Shown piece after piece: positions 1 through 6,719 of a DNA stretch of 7,908 nucleotides. How positions within the stretch are numbered: the stretch's first letter is position 1; every line of letters starts with the position of its first letter. This stretch comes from UBA1724 sp963611685. GTDB lineage: Bacteria; Verrucomicrobiota; Lentisphaeria; Oligosphaerales; Oligosphaeraceae. The stretch lies in the NCBI GenBank assembly GCA_963611685.1, contig CAVDSU010000102.1, positions 1 through 7,908 on the forward strand. The letters run 5' to 3'. A program made the position numbers and the translations under genes. The notes under the pieces were generated by a model that was not told where the DNA came from, ran no database searches, and saw only the letters and a program-made list of their open reading frames with translations.

Positions 1-31
1 AGGCGGAAGAGCGCCGCAGGCACCTTGCAAA

Positions 32-62
32 CTAGCCACTAGCCACTAATTGCTAAGTACTT
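32..62. repeat. 7-nt-periodic CTA block carrying stops in all six frames (copy 1)
   Basis: CTA occurs at 32, 39, 46 and 53, exactly 7 nt apart, and a CTT continues the register at 60. Read on the plus strand, this gives TAG at 33 and 40 and TAA at 47 and 54. Read on the minus strand, each CTA is a TAG. Since 7 leaves remainder 1 on division by 3, successive stops fall in successive frames, so all three frames of both strands are closed within about 25 nt. The same block recurs at 121-151 and 210-240. A role in stopping readthrough is inference. Confidence 0.85.
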
Positions 63-95
63 GCGGCACACATGTGCCGCGCCGCCGGCAGGCGG
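63..95. other. Paired GC-rich hairpins in repeat copy 1 and its junction
   Basis: Bases 63-69 (GCGGCAC) pair with 74-80 (GTGCCGC) around the 4-nt loop ACAT. Two bases further on, 82-86 (CCGCC) pair with 91-95 (GGCGG) around the loop GGCA. The second hairpin exists only because two repeat units abut, so it spans the copy junction. The inner octamer CACATGTG (68-75) is itself palindromic. Neither stem is followed by a T-run on either strand, so I do not call a Rho-independent terminator. The structure could protect a transcript 3' end or bind a protein, in the way REP-type elements do, but that is inference. Confidence 0.7.
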
Positions 96-151
96 AAGAG
101 CGCCGCAGGCACCTTGCAAACTAGCCACTAGCCACTAATTGCTAAGTACTT

Positions 152-184
152 GCGGCACACATGTGCCGCGCCGCCGGCAGGCGG
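152..184. other. Paired GC-rich hairpins in repeat copy 2 and its junction
   Basis: This is an exact second copy of the hairpin pair at 63-95. The 7-bp stem is 152-158 with 163-169, and the 5-bp stem is 171-175 with 180-184. The third copy breaks off before its hairpin segment, so this pair is the closest one to the operon end, about 55 nt downstream of the methyltransferase stop codon in the direction of transcription. Confidence 0.7.
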
Positions 185-209
185 AAGAGCGCCGCAGGCA
201 CCTTGCAAA

Positions 210-241
210 CTAGCCACTAGCCACTAATTGCTAAGTACTTA
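210..241 (-). other. Tandem backup stop codons after the methyltransferase gene
   Basis: On the minus strand the gene ends with TAA at 241-239. It is followed at once by the third copy of the periodic block, which gives TAG at 233-231, 226-224, 219-217 and 212-210. Relative to the coding frame, the first of these is shifted and the following ones step through the frames, so readthrough or a slipped ribosome would terminate within about 30 nt. The stop codon itself straddles the border between unique sequence and repeat. The layout is seen directly; the function is inferred. Confidence 0.7.
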
Positions 242-1153
242 TAGCCTTTTTTTGCGGCGCGCGAATGCGCAGCGCCAAGAGCCTGTAATGTTCCATCCCC
301 GTTTTGTGGCGCGGTGCAGGAGGTCCTCGGTGGTGGTCTGCCAGCCGGTATGGAAGGCGTTTGCCAGTGCGGCGGTGCCGTGGGGGGCGAGGGCGCTGTC
401 CAGCAGATTCAGGAATTTCTCCAGGTCTTCGGGGCGATGGAGGAATCGTCCGCCGGCCAGTCCATTGCAGAGAATCAGGTCGTATTGTTCGTGGGGGCGG
501 AATTCCAGGATATTCGCGGTTTGGAACTCCGCGGGGATGGCGTCGAATTGGGGGAAGAGCGCGTTGCGTCGCGGATCATGGGGGAGGCGCCGATGGCTTG
601 CCATCCAGACCTCCAAGGGTTCGCTGGTGACCCCCAGGACTCGTTCGGCGCCGGTGCGTCGGGCGGCTTCCAGGGTGCCCAGTCCCACGCCGCATCCCAG
701 ATCCAGGAGGCTCCTGCAGCGGGGGAGTTGTTCCAGCTGTTGTGGATATCGTCCCAAGGTGGTCCCGAAGCGCGGGGGATCGGCGCAGGCGCAGAAGAAG
801 GTCAGGAGCTCCTCCTTCTGGAGACCGCAGCGACCCCGGAAGGGCTCGCCCAGCTCCTCCCAGAAGTCCAGGATGGTCTCCATCTCCGAAAAACCCTCCC
901 GCAACAGCACGGGGATCCATTCGAGGGAGGGCAGGGCTTGCCGCGCCACGGCGCGCAGGGAGACCGCGAATTCCTTCCAAGGGAGGTAGGTCTCCATGGT
1001 CATGCGCAGGTCGTGGTCGGCTACCATGCCCGGAGTCCAGCGGACCCCGCTGCGGGCATGCCAGGTCGACAGCGCGTCGCACCACCGGCGGTTGTGCTGC
1101 GACAGCACCGCCTCCAGCGCCGGGGAGTCCAGGATGGGGGAATCGCATTCCAT
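239..1153 (-). CDS. Class I SAM-dependent methyltransferase, target unknown
   Basis: The protein has 304 residues from the ATG at 1153. A TTG four codons upstream (1165), directly after the recD stop, is a possible alternative start. The Rossmann-fold SAM-binding motif I is LLDLGCGVGLGT at 149-160. An acidic residue after strand 2 (E178 in GVTSEPLEV) fits ribose binding. The YDLILCNGLAGGRF segment at 224-237 sits where motif IV lies, followed by the helix and LAPHG turn typical of post-motif IV (up to 259). About 148 residues precede motif I, rich in Trp and probably helical. This is longer than in BioC- or UbiE-like enzymes, and I do not recognise that domain. No DPPY-type catalytic motif of DNA amino-methyltransferases follows motif I, so a small molecule or protein substrate is more likely than DNA. 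There is no signal peptide or membrane segment. The C-terminus is basic (ARRKKRL). At most 12 nt separate it from recD, so co-transcription and probably translational coupling are expected. GC content is the highest in the window. Confidence 0.85.
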   Translation of the reverse strand: MECDSPILDSPALEAVLSQHNRRWCDALSTWHARSGVRWTPGMVADHDLRMTMETYLPWKEFAVSLRAVARQALPSLEWIPVLLREGFSEMETILDFWEELGEPFRGRCGLQKEELLTFFCACADPPRFGTTLGRYPQQLEQLPRCRSLLDLGCGVGLGTLEAARRTGAERVLGVTSEPLEVWMASHRRLPHDPRRNALFPQFDAIPAEFQTANILEFRPHEQYDLILCNGLAGGRFLHRPEDLEKFLNLLDSALAPHGTAALANAFHTGWQTTTEDLLHRATKRGWNITGSWRCAFARRKKRL

Positions 1154-1165
1154 GGAACGCCGCAA

Positions 1166-1297
1166 TCAGGGCTGCGCGGGGGCGCCGTCGTTGTTCTTGG
1201 GGGCATCGGGATCCACGGCGATGAACTTCCCGTCTTCGCAGAGATAACAGTCTTTTTCGTGGGGCGTGGCGTCGGGATCCACGTTGCAGAGCCTCGC
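1166..1297 (-). other. RecD C-terminal extension with CxxC and repeated VDPDA
   Basis: Residues 601-643 of RecD follow the point (SGLARL) where family members normally end. The tail contains C604, H613, C617 and C620, the last two as CYLC, and two copies of VDPDA (606-610 and 628-632) on either side of them. It ends in a Pro/Asp/Asn-rich stretch. A small metal-binding knuckle is possible, with four potential ligands inside 17 residues, but only one CxxC pair is present and it may not bind metal. Confidence 0.6.
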
Positions 1298-3097
1298 CAG
1301 TCCGGAGACGCGGTCCGTCGGGGTCTTGATGGCTTTTTTTGCGCTCTCCTGCGTCGCCCAGATGAGGCAGGACTTCTTGGCGCGGGTGATGGCGGTATAG
1401 AACAGGTTTCGGGTCAGCAGGGGATTTTTCAGGTCGTCGGGGAGCGTCACCAGCACATTGTCGTAGGAGGAACCCTGGGATTTGTGGATGGTGATGGCGT
1501 AGGCCTCCTCGCACTGGTCCACCAGCTGCGTGTAGGGGACGGACTTGATGTCGCTCTGCGCATCCTCGGAGTAGTCCCAGAAGTATACGCGGTCCCCCAG
1601 GCGCACGCCGACGTCGCCATTCTTGAGTCCCAGGACGGAGTCGTTGCGCGTGTTCATCAGCGGGATGCCCTCCTCACCGTGTCCCTTCGAGGCGAGGATC
1701 TCCTTCATGCGGCAGTTCATTTTGTTGAGGCCGAGGAAACCGCCTCTCGTGGCGCAGAGGACCTTGAACTTTTCGTGGAACTCCAGCCACGCCCGCGCAT
1801 AATCTTCTGGGGATTCATCTCCCTTCCGCACGGGGGGCTTCAGGTTTAGCCTCTCAAACCAGGTCGTTAATTCTCGCAGGATGGCTTCGTCTCCTCCCTG
1901 CGGCATCTTCGCGCGGAACTTGGCGTCGTCCGTGGCGTTGAAAAGTCCCTCGAGGTTGGAGGAGAGTTTTGCTTCGCCGCCGGGGATGGTTTCGTAGGGC
2001 AGGGGGATGCCCGTGGAAGCAATGTCGGTCTTTATTTCTGACAGCCAGTGGGCGAAATCCACGAGGCTTTCGATGTCCTTGGAGCGGAAGTTGGTTTTCA
2101 GTTTCTGAAGGCAATCCGGGTGTTTCTCCTCCAGGAATTTCACCAGATCGGCGAAGACCACGCCGGTTTCCACGGCGTCCAGCTGGTCTTTGTCGCCCAG
2201 GAGCAGGAGTCGGGCGTTTTGGGGGAGTGCGTCGATGAGCCGGGAGAAGGCATTCAGGTCCACCATGGAGCTCTCGTCCACCACTACGAGCTGGTAGGGA
2301 AGGGGATTTCCGTGGTGGTATCGGGGGAGGCCGTTTCGATATAAGGTGATGCCCAGCAGCTTGTGGAGGGTGGTGGGCTGCAGGGCGAGGAGCCGGTCCC
2401 GGTTGGCGATGTCTTTCACACCCTTCAGCTCGTCCTGGAGGGACTTCCGCATCTGCGCGGCGGCCTTTCCCGTGGGGGCGCATAGACCAATGGAGAGCCC
2501 CGGATTATGCTGAAGCTCCAAAAGCAGGATGGCGCCCAGAGTGGTGGTCTTGCCGGTGCCGGGACCACCCGTCAAGACCGCCAGGCGCTTCCCCGAACAC
2601 TTCTTCACCGCCTCCCGCTGCTCTCGGGAGTCCTTGCTGGCGAGCTTCTCTGTGAGTCCCATGACTTTCTCCTCGGAGGGCTCTTCAAAGCCACCAATCC
2701 GGTTGTGGGAGAGGCAGTCGCGGACGAAGGCGCCGATGCGGCGTTCCGCCTGGCGGCACCGCGAGAGGTAGAGGAGTCCGTCGCCCTTGTTGAGGTAGTG
2801 GACTAGCCCGTGGAAGGGCACCCAGATCAGGGGATGGATGGGATGCTCCCAGTCCTCCTGCTCGTCTAGGGCCACGACCTTCGACCAGTCCTGGAGATGC
2901 TCCTCCAGGATATCCTCGTCGTGGGCGATTTCCAGGGCGGCATCCCCGTTTTCAAAATGTGTCATGACCTCGGCGGCGAGGGCGCGGAGGGCTTCTGCTC
3001 CTTTCGTTACGCCTCCTCGGCGGATGAGCATGTCGGCGAATTCCTCCGCCAAAACGGAGGTCTTCGGGCTTTCTGTGGTATGGTTCGTTTCGCTCAT
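1166..3097 (-). CDS. recD: RecBCD subunit RecD, 5'-3' SF1 helicase
   Basis: RecD is the fast 5'-3' motor of RecBCD. The protein has 643 residues from the ATG at 3097 (E. coli RecD has about 608). The frame is open further upstream to 3271, but those 58 codons lie mostly over the recB 3' end and do not resemble RecD, so the start at MSETNHTT is chosen. The N-terminal RecB-binding region contains LLYLSRCRQAERRI (108-121), typical of RecD. Helicase motifs are Walker A GGPGTGKT (177-184), Ia CAPTGKAAAQM (206-216), PTTLHKLLG (241-249), II VVDESSMVD (272-280), III LLLLGDKDQLDAVE (297-310), IV LKTNFRS (333-339), V ITIHKSQGSSY (535-545) and VI LFYTAITRAKK (565-575). LKNGDVGV (491-498) and FKVLCATRGGFLGLN (444-458) are also family signatures. 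A tail of about 43 residues after SGLARL, with C604, H613, C617 and C620, exceeds the usual RecD end. The gene begins 28 nt after recB with no clear Shine-Dalgarno sequence. Confidence 0.97.
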   Translation of the reverse strand: MSETNHTTESPKTSVLAEEFADMLIRRGGVTKGAEALRALAAEVMTHFENGDAALEIAHDEDILEEHLQDWSKVVALDEQEDWEHPIHPLIWVPFHGLVHYLNKGDGLLYLSRCRQAERRIGAFVRDCLSHNRIGGFEEPSEEKVMGLTEKLASKDSREQREAVKKCSGKRLAVLTGGPGTGKTTTLGAILLLELQHNPGLSIGLCAPTGKAAAQMRKSLQDELKGVKDIANRDRLLALQPTTLHKLLGITLYRNGLPRYHHGNPLPYQLVVVDESSMVDLNAFSRLIDALPQNARLLLLGDKDQLDAVETGVVFADLVKFLEEKHPDCLQKLKTNFRSKDIESLVDFAHWLSEIKTDIASTGIPLPYETIPGGEAKLSSNLEGLFNATDDAKFRAKMPQGGDEAILRELTTWFERLNLKPPVRKGDESPEDYARAWLEFHEKFKVLCATRGGFLGLNKMNCRMKEILASKGHGEEGIPLMNTRNDSVLGLKNGDVGVRLGDRVYFWDYSEDAQSDIKSVPYTQLVDQCEEAYAITIHKSQGSSYDNVLVTLPDDLKNPLLTRNLFYTAITRAKKSCLIWATQESAKKAIKTPTDRVSGLARLCNVDPDATPHEKDCYLCEDGKFIAVDPDAPKNNDGAPAQP

Positions 3098-3125
3098 GGC
3101 TATGTCTGTGTAGTAAAAAAGAGGT
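3098..3125 (-). other. recB-recD intergenic gap without Shine-Dalgarno
   Basis: The 28 nt between the recB TAG stop and the recD ATG contain a T-run followed by ACTACACAGACATAGCC on the coding strand. No GGAGG-like element lies 5-10 nt before the ATG. RecD is therefore probably translated by coupling to recB, or by a leader-independent mechanism common in lineages with weak Shine-Dalgarno use. Confidence 0.6.
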
Positions 3126-6100
3126 CTATTGGGCGTCGGGATTCGCGCATGGCTGCAACTCGTCGAAGAGCTTTTCGATGAGCGTGAATTCGGGACGCCG
3201 TGCGTAGAAGCCATTGGTGTCCTGGGAGTCCTTCGTGACGCCGCGCAGGAAACAGTAGAGGACGCCGCCAAAGAGTCTGTCGTAGCTTTCCGGGGTCAGC
3301 GTCCAATCGCGGTTGAGGGATTGGTAGGCATGGAGGAATGCCACGGTGTAGAGGAGATACTGCAGGTGGTAGAAGTGCTCCTGCATCTCTTTCTCCATGC
3401 CGTCTTGATCGAAGCCCGACATCCTTTGGTTCAAGGCGTTGGTCTTCCAGTCCAGGATGTAGTACTTCCCATCCTGGGGACTTTGGAAGAGGAGGTCCAG
3501 GCTGCCATTCAACACCCAGCCATGCTCCTTGCCGCGAGTGGGCGCCCAGTCGGTGTTTCGGGGGATCTTGTGACTGTCAAGAAGCTCCGCCAGCACGCTG
3601 CCACGGATGCCGTTCTTCAGGCGGAAGAAGAACCGCAGCTCGCTCCGGCGGTGGTCCTGGGGGATGTCCTTCAGGGCAAAGCCGAGACGCTTCGAGGGAT
3701 CCGCGGGATCGGGGAGGGCGGTCTCCAAGACGCCCTCCAGCATGTCCCCAAAGGCATGGATGCGCGCTTCGCGCTCGTCCGGGGCATTCTTGGGGAGCTG
3801 GCTGCTTCGATCCAGCATCGGCTCCCACAGGGACGCCCTCTGGCTCTCCACACTCCCCTGGAAATCCAAGAATTCCAGGATTTCGTGCCAGCAGGTGCCC
3901 GCCAGCTTTCCGCGGGGGAAGCGGAAGATGGGCGCCAGCTCCTCGGCATTGCCTTCGTTGCCTACGGAATCCTCACCGGTTGCGGGATTGTCCTCGCTGT
4001 CCTGGCTGGGATCGGATTCCCCTTCGTCCTCCTCCACAGAATTCGCATCCTTGACCCCCGGGACGCCAGCGCCATCGGAGCCCTCCGCGGGACTCACACC
4101 CCCGCCCTGCGCAAGTGAACTGAAGCTGCAGGTGCACCACCCGCGCGGAAGGGCAATGTTGTCCTTCGGGAAGTTCTCCGCCACCGACGTGGGTGGCTCC
4201 TCTGGTTTCTCTTCCTCCGCAGTGGTGCCTTCCTGGAGCCAGGAGAGGAAGGCGGTGACTTTTTCCCCGAAGTAGGGGAGACATCCTTTCTCCCCAACGG
4301 TTAAGACCTTATGAAACGCTCCGAACTTACGATTGCCTGCTAACACCCGACAGAGATATTGTGCGCGTGTGACGGCTACGTAGAAGAGGCGGAGAAGTTC
4401 CTCTGTGGCTTCTTGATCCGCGTCATCCCTGTAGTCGCTTTTGCTTGCGGTCGATCCTTTAACGTATTCGCCGGTCATATCGTAGCGAACGGCATAGTTC
4501 CCGGAGGATCTGTCGTGGAATCGAGTCCCCCATATCTCGGAGCCATTGGCGTTTTTTACAAGCTCCGTTGTAAGCAGTCCCAGCACGTAGACGATGGGGA
4601 ATTCTAGGCCCTTGCTTTTGTGGATGGTCAGGAGTTGGACGGCGTCATCTTCGGTCGAACGGCGCAAGGGGTAGGCATCCGCTTCGTCATCAGCATTCGC
4701 AATTCTGTCTTGGAGGAATTTTACGAGTCCGCCCACGCCAAGGCGTTCCTCTGTTTGTCTCTTTTGGAGGGCCTCCTGGACCTGCTGGAGGATGGCTAGG
4801 GGGGCTTTGCTTCCTAGCGGTATGGCGTGTGTGAGATAGGCCTTCCCTACGGTGAGATCCGAAATTTCCAAGGCCTCCGGAATCCCTTCGCCCAATAGCT
4901 CCGTCATGGTGCTGTTTAGGAAGGCGGAGAACATGGCACGGAAGGATTCCTTTTGCCAGATTTCAAGAAGTTCGCGGAGTTTTTGAGGAAGATTCAGTTC
5001 TTTTTGCGCGAGGGTATTTAACTGGACTACAGAGAACTTCGGAACAAAATTGGTGATGAGGAGACGACTTGCTTGAGGCCGATTCCCGGGATCCAAGAGA
5101 ACCTGGAGGAATTTCAGCATTTGCTTCGCCTCATCGGTTCCGAAAAGGGAGGAGGACTTGACGATAGCGCAGGGAATTCCCGCCGCGCTGAGATCTTTGG
5201 CAGTCTCAGTAACATCGCCGTTTGATTTGCAAAGCACCGCGATGTCCTTATAGCGGACTCGCCGCTGTTGGGGAGCCGCACCCTCTTGCTTTTCCCAGAA
5301 ATTCAGGCGCCCTTCTTTTACCATGGCGTGGATTTCCTTGATCATGTATTCGATGTATTCGCCCTTATTTTTGCTGAAATTGCAATGAAGCAGTGCGTTG
5401 TTTTCGTTCGTCACGATTTCATTGCCTTTCAGGAGATGGCGCTCCGATTTTTCTGCGCTCGGCGTCCCGATTTCCGGGAAGCGGATCATGTCACCGAGCA
5501 AAAAGAAATCCTCGCCTCGTCTTTCGCGCATGGCATTGAGTGCGCCGATGAATTCTTGGGAGGAACGCCAATTGCAGGTGAGGGAGAAGCGGTGCATGGC
5601 ACCCTCGTTTTTCGTGGCGTCCAGGTAGGTAAAGACATCGCCGTTGCGGAAACCGTAGATGGCCTGTTTGGGATCCCCGATGAGGAAGAGCGCACGGTCC
5701 TCTTGCCGATCCATGCCGTCTTCTCGGAAGAGCATTCGGAAGATGTCGTTCTGGACATCGTCGGTGTCCTGGAATTCGTCAATGAAGGCGTATTTGAATT
5801 GGTCTCGGATGGTCTTGCGGAATTCCTGCCCATAAGACTTGGATTTCAGACGCTCCCGCATCTTCTTGAGCAGATCGTCGAAGGTCATGAAGTTTTCCTG
5901 CTCCTTGTCCTCTGCCAGTTTCCAGCCGACATAGAAGATTGCCGTCTTCATGACTCGCTGCTGATAGGCTTTGCGGAGCTCGTCGTTCTTAGGATCCTGG
6001 TTTAGCTGGCCCTCCTTTTCCCGCAGAAAATTCTCGGTGTCGTTCAGGATTTCCTCAAGCGACTTCCCCTCCATGTTGCTGTCATCCGCCCAGATGATCT

Positions 6101-6671
6101 TGTCTCGCGATTTTCCGAGGCAGTTGCGGGTCTTGCCCTTTAGGCCGTCCGGCGTGAGACCCAGTTCTTGCCAGAGTTTGGCGCGAATCAGCGAAGGGGA
6201 GCCCTCCTGGGTGTTATAGAGGAAGTGCCGGTAGAAATTCGCGTAGGCGTTCGTGATGTTGTCTTGGGGATCGCCTCGTAGTTCCTGGCCGTATCGGATG
6301 CCGCTTTCAAAGGTGTGTTCCTGGAGCATTCTGTGGCAGAAGCCGTGGATGGTGAAGACAGGGGCTGCGTCAAAGATCGATAGGGCTTGCTTTAGACGGC
6401 TGTTCTCAACAGAGTCTTTCGCTTGTTTTTCGAGGGCCTCCGTCAGGCGTTTTCTGAGGCGAGTGCGCAATTCTTTTGTGGCGGCCTCGGTGAAGGTTAC
6501 GACAAGAATCTGGTCTGCCGTGGCTCTGCCCTCCAAAATCAGGCGTAAGTAGATTTCGGTGATGTTGTAGGTCTTGCCGGTGCCCGCACCGGCTTCCACT
6601 ACAATGGTGCCGGAAAGGGGGCACTTCGACACATTGAGTTCCGTAAATTTTTCTGCCGATTCGTTATCCAT
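3126..6671 (-). CDS. recB: RecBCD subunit RecB, 3'-5' helicase and nuclease
   Basis: RecB unwinds duplex ends 3'-5' and carries the complex's nuclease, which in studied enzymes also loads RecA. The protein has 1181 residues, matching E. coli RecB (1180). UvrD-like helicase motifs are Walker A EAGAGTGKT (26-34), Ia VVTFTEAATKELR (57-69), FTIHGFCHRML (106-116), FDDLL (264-268), II IDEFQDTD (297-304), III IGDPKQAIYGFR (331-342), IV TCNWRSS (365-371), V TIHKSKGLEFP (682-692) and VI LFYVAVTRAQ (762-771). An acidic linker at about 855-912 joins the helicase to the C-terminal nuclease. Nuclease residues visible are H929 (GTCWHEI), E1011 (RRSELRF), D1059 (GSLDLLF), D1074 and K1076 (ILDWKTN), then QYLLYT (1104-1109) and GVLYCFLRG (1136-1144). 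All catalytic positions are intact, so the enzyme should be active. The ATG at 6671 gives the family N-terminus. The gene begins 48 nt after recC and 28 nt precede recD. Confidence 0.98.
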   Translation of the reverse strand: MDNESAEKFTELNVSKCPLSGTIVVEAGAGTGKTYNITEIYLRLILEGRATADQILVVTFTEAATKELRTRLRKRLTEALEKQAKDSVENSRLKQALSIFDAAPVFTIHGFCHRMLQEHTFESGIRYGQELRGDPQDNITNAYANFYRHFLYNTQEGSPSLIRAKLWQELGLTPDGLKGKTRNCLGKSRDKIIWADDSNMEGKSLEEILNDTENFLREKEGQLNQDPKNDELRKAYQQRVMKTAIFYVGWKLAEDKEQENFMTFDDLLKKMRERLKSKSYGQEFRKTIRDQFKYAFIDEFQDTDDVQNDIFRMLFREDGMDRQEDRALFLIGDPKQAIYGFRNGDVFTYLDATKNEGAMHRFSLTCNWRSSQEFIGALNAMRERRGEDFFLLGDMIRFPEIGTPSAEKSERHLLKGNEIVTNENNALLHCNFSKNKGEYIEYMIKEIHAMVKEGRLNFWEKQEGAAPQQRRVRYKDIAVLCKSNGDVTETAKDLSAAGIPCAIVKSSSLFGTDEAKQMLKFLQVLLDPGNRPQASRLLITNFVPKFSVVQLNTLAQKELNLPQKLRELLEIWQKESFRAMFSAFLNSTMTELLGEGIPEALEISDLTVGKAYLTHAIPLGSKAPLAILQQVQEALQKRQTEERLGVGGLVKFLQDRIANADDEADAYPLRRSTEDDAVQLLTIHKSKGLEFPIVYVLGLLTTELVKNANGSEIWGTRFHDRSSGNYAVRYDMTGEYVKGSTASKSDYRDDADQEATEELLRLFYVAVTRAQYLCRVLAGNRKFGAFHKVLTVGEKGCLPYFGEKVTAFLSWLQEGTTAEEEKPEEPPTSVAENFPKDNIALPRGWCTCSFSSLAQGGGVSPAEGSDGAGVPGVKDANSVEEDEGESDPSQDSEDNPATGEDSVGNEGNAEELAPIFRFPRGKLAGTCWHEILEFLDFQGSVESQRASLWEPMLDRSSQLPKNAPDEREARIHAFGDMLEGVLETALPDPADPSKRLGFALKDIPQDHRRSELRFFFRLKNGIRGSVLAELLDSHKIPRNTDWAPTRGKEHGWVLNGSLDLLFQSPQDGKYYILDWKTNALNQRMSGFDQDGMEKEMQEHFYHLQYLLYTVAFLHAYQSLNRDWTLTPESYDRLFGGVLYCFLRGVTKDSQDTNGFYARRPEFTLIEKLFDELQPCANPDAQ
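3936..4109 (-). other. Acidic low-complexity linker in RecB
   Basis: Residues 855-912 of RecB are rich in Glu, Asp, Gly and Ser (for example VEEDEGESDPSQDSED) and contain only one basic residue. They lie after the CSFSSL motif that closes the helicase part and before GKLAGTCWHE, which opens the nuclease domain. RecB proteins have a flexible tether here, but this one looks long and strongly acidic. It is in frame and has no stop, so it is a linker rather than a frameshift. Confidence 0.75.
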
Positions 6672-6719
6672 AGTTCTGCTTATGGTAGGGTTTCTATGTT
6701 TTATTTTTTCCCCGCTAAC
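6672..6719 (-). other. recC-recB intergenic gap, no clear promoter or ribosome site
   Basis: These 48 nt separate the recC TAA stop from the recB ATG. On the coding strand there is an A-rich tract (GGGGAAAAAATAAAAC) and then CATAAGCAGAACT just before the ATG. I find no convincing -35/-10 pair, no GGAGG element and no hairpin followed by a T-run. It contains no ptrA gene, unlike the E. coli locus, where ptrA lies between recC and recB. Confidence 0.6.

Larger units (their letters stand above)
1..240. repeat. Tandem array of an exact 89-bp repeat, 2.7 copies
   Basis: Copies run 1-89, 90-178 and 179-240. The first two are identical over all 89 bases, and the third is identical over its first 62 bases and then stops. 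Because copy 1 starts at the first base of the window, the array may extend to the left. Each unit has three parts: a GC-rich left part, a block in which CTA recurs every 7 nt, and a hairpin-forming GC-rich right part. The array lies directly downstream of the operon, and its last two bases are also the last two bases of the methyltransferase TAA stop codon. Perfect identity indicates recent expansion or ongoing homogenisation. No coding sequence, direct-repeat/spacer structure or terminal inverted repeats fit it, so it is neither a CRISPR array nor an insertion sequence. This 238-base stretch holds no gene that I can support. Confidence 0.97.

Noticed and set aside
63..95. Rho-independent terminator for the operon
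   Set aside because: The stems are GC-rich but neither strand has a T-run directly after them.
1..240. CRISPR array or insertion sequence end
   Set aside because: Units are contiguous and identical with no variable spacers, and there is no transposase frame or terminal inverted repeat pair.
762..780. DPPRFG (methyltransferase residues 125-130) as a DPPY-like DNA methyltransferase catalytic motif
   Set aside because: It lies shortly before motif I with an RF instead of an aromatic residue directly after PP, and the true motif IV position holds CNGLAGGRF. Circular permutation is not supported by the rest of the order.
576..1514. Second minus-strand frame of 312 codons spanning the recD end and the methyltransferase start
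   Set aside because: It overlaps both real genes in a different frame, is Arg/Pro/Gly-rich and lacks any motif, so it is a shadow caused by high GC.
1519..1526. E. coli Chi octamer GCTGGTGG on the minus strand within recD
   Set aside because: A single match is easily chance in nearly 8 kb, it lies in codons needed for RecD, and Chi sequences differ between phyla.
314..1849. Open plus-strand frame of 511 codons antisense to the methyltransferase and recD genes
   Set aside because: It crosses two genes with clear family motifs on the other strand, has a Gly/Val/Gln-rich composition typical of an antisense shadow, and shows no recognisable domain.
3098..3271. Extended recD start giving a 701-residue protein
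   Set aside because: The extra 58 residues lie mostly over the recB 3' end in another frame, are Ser/Arg/Pro-rich and lack RecD similarity. The ATG at 3097 gives a normal N-terminus.
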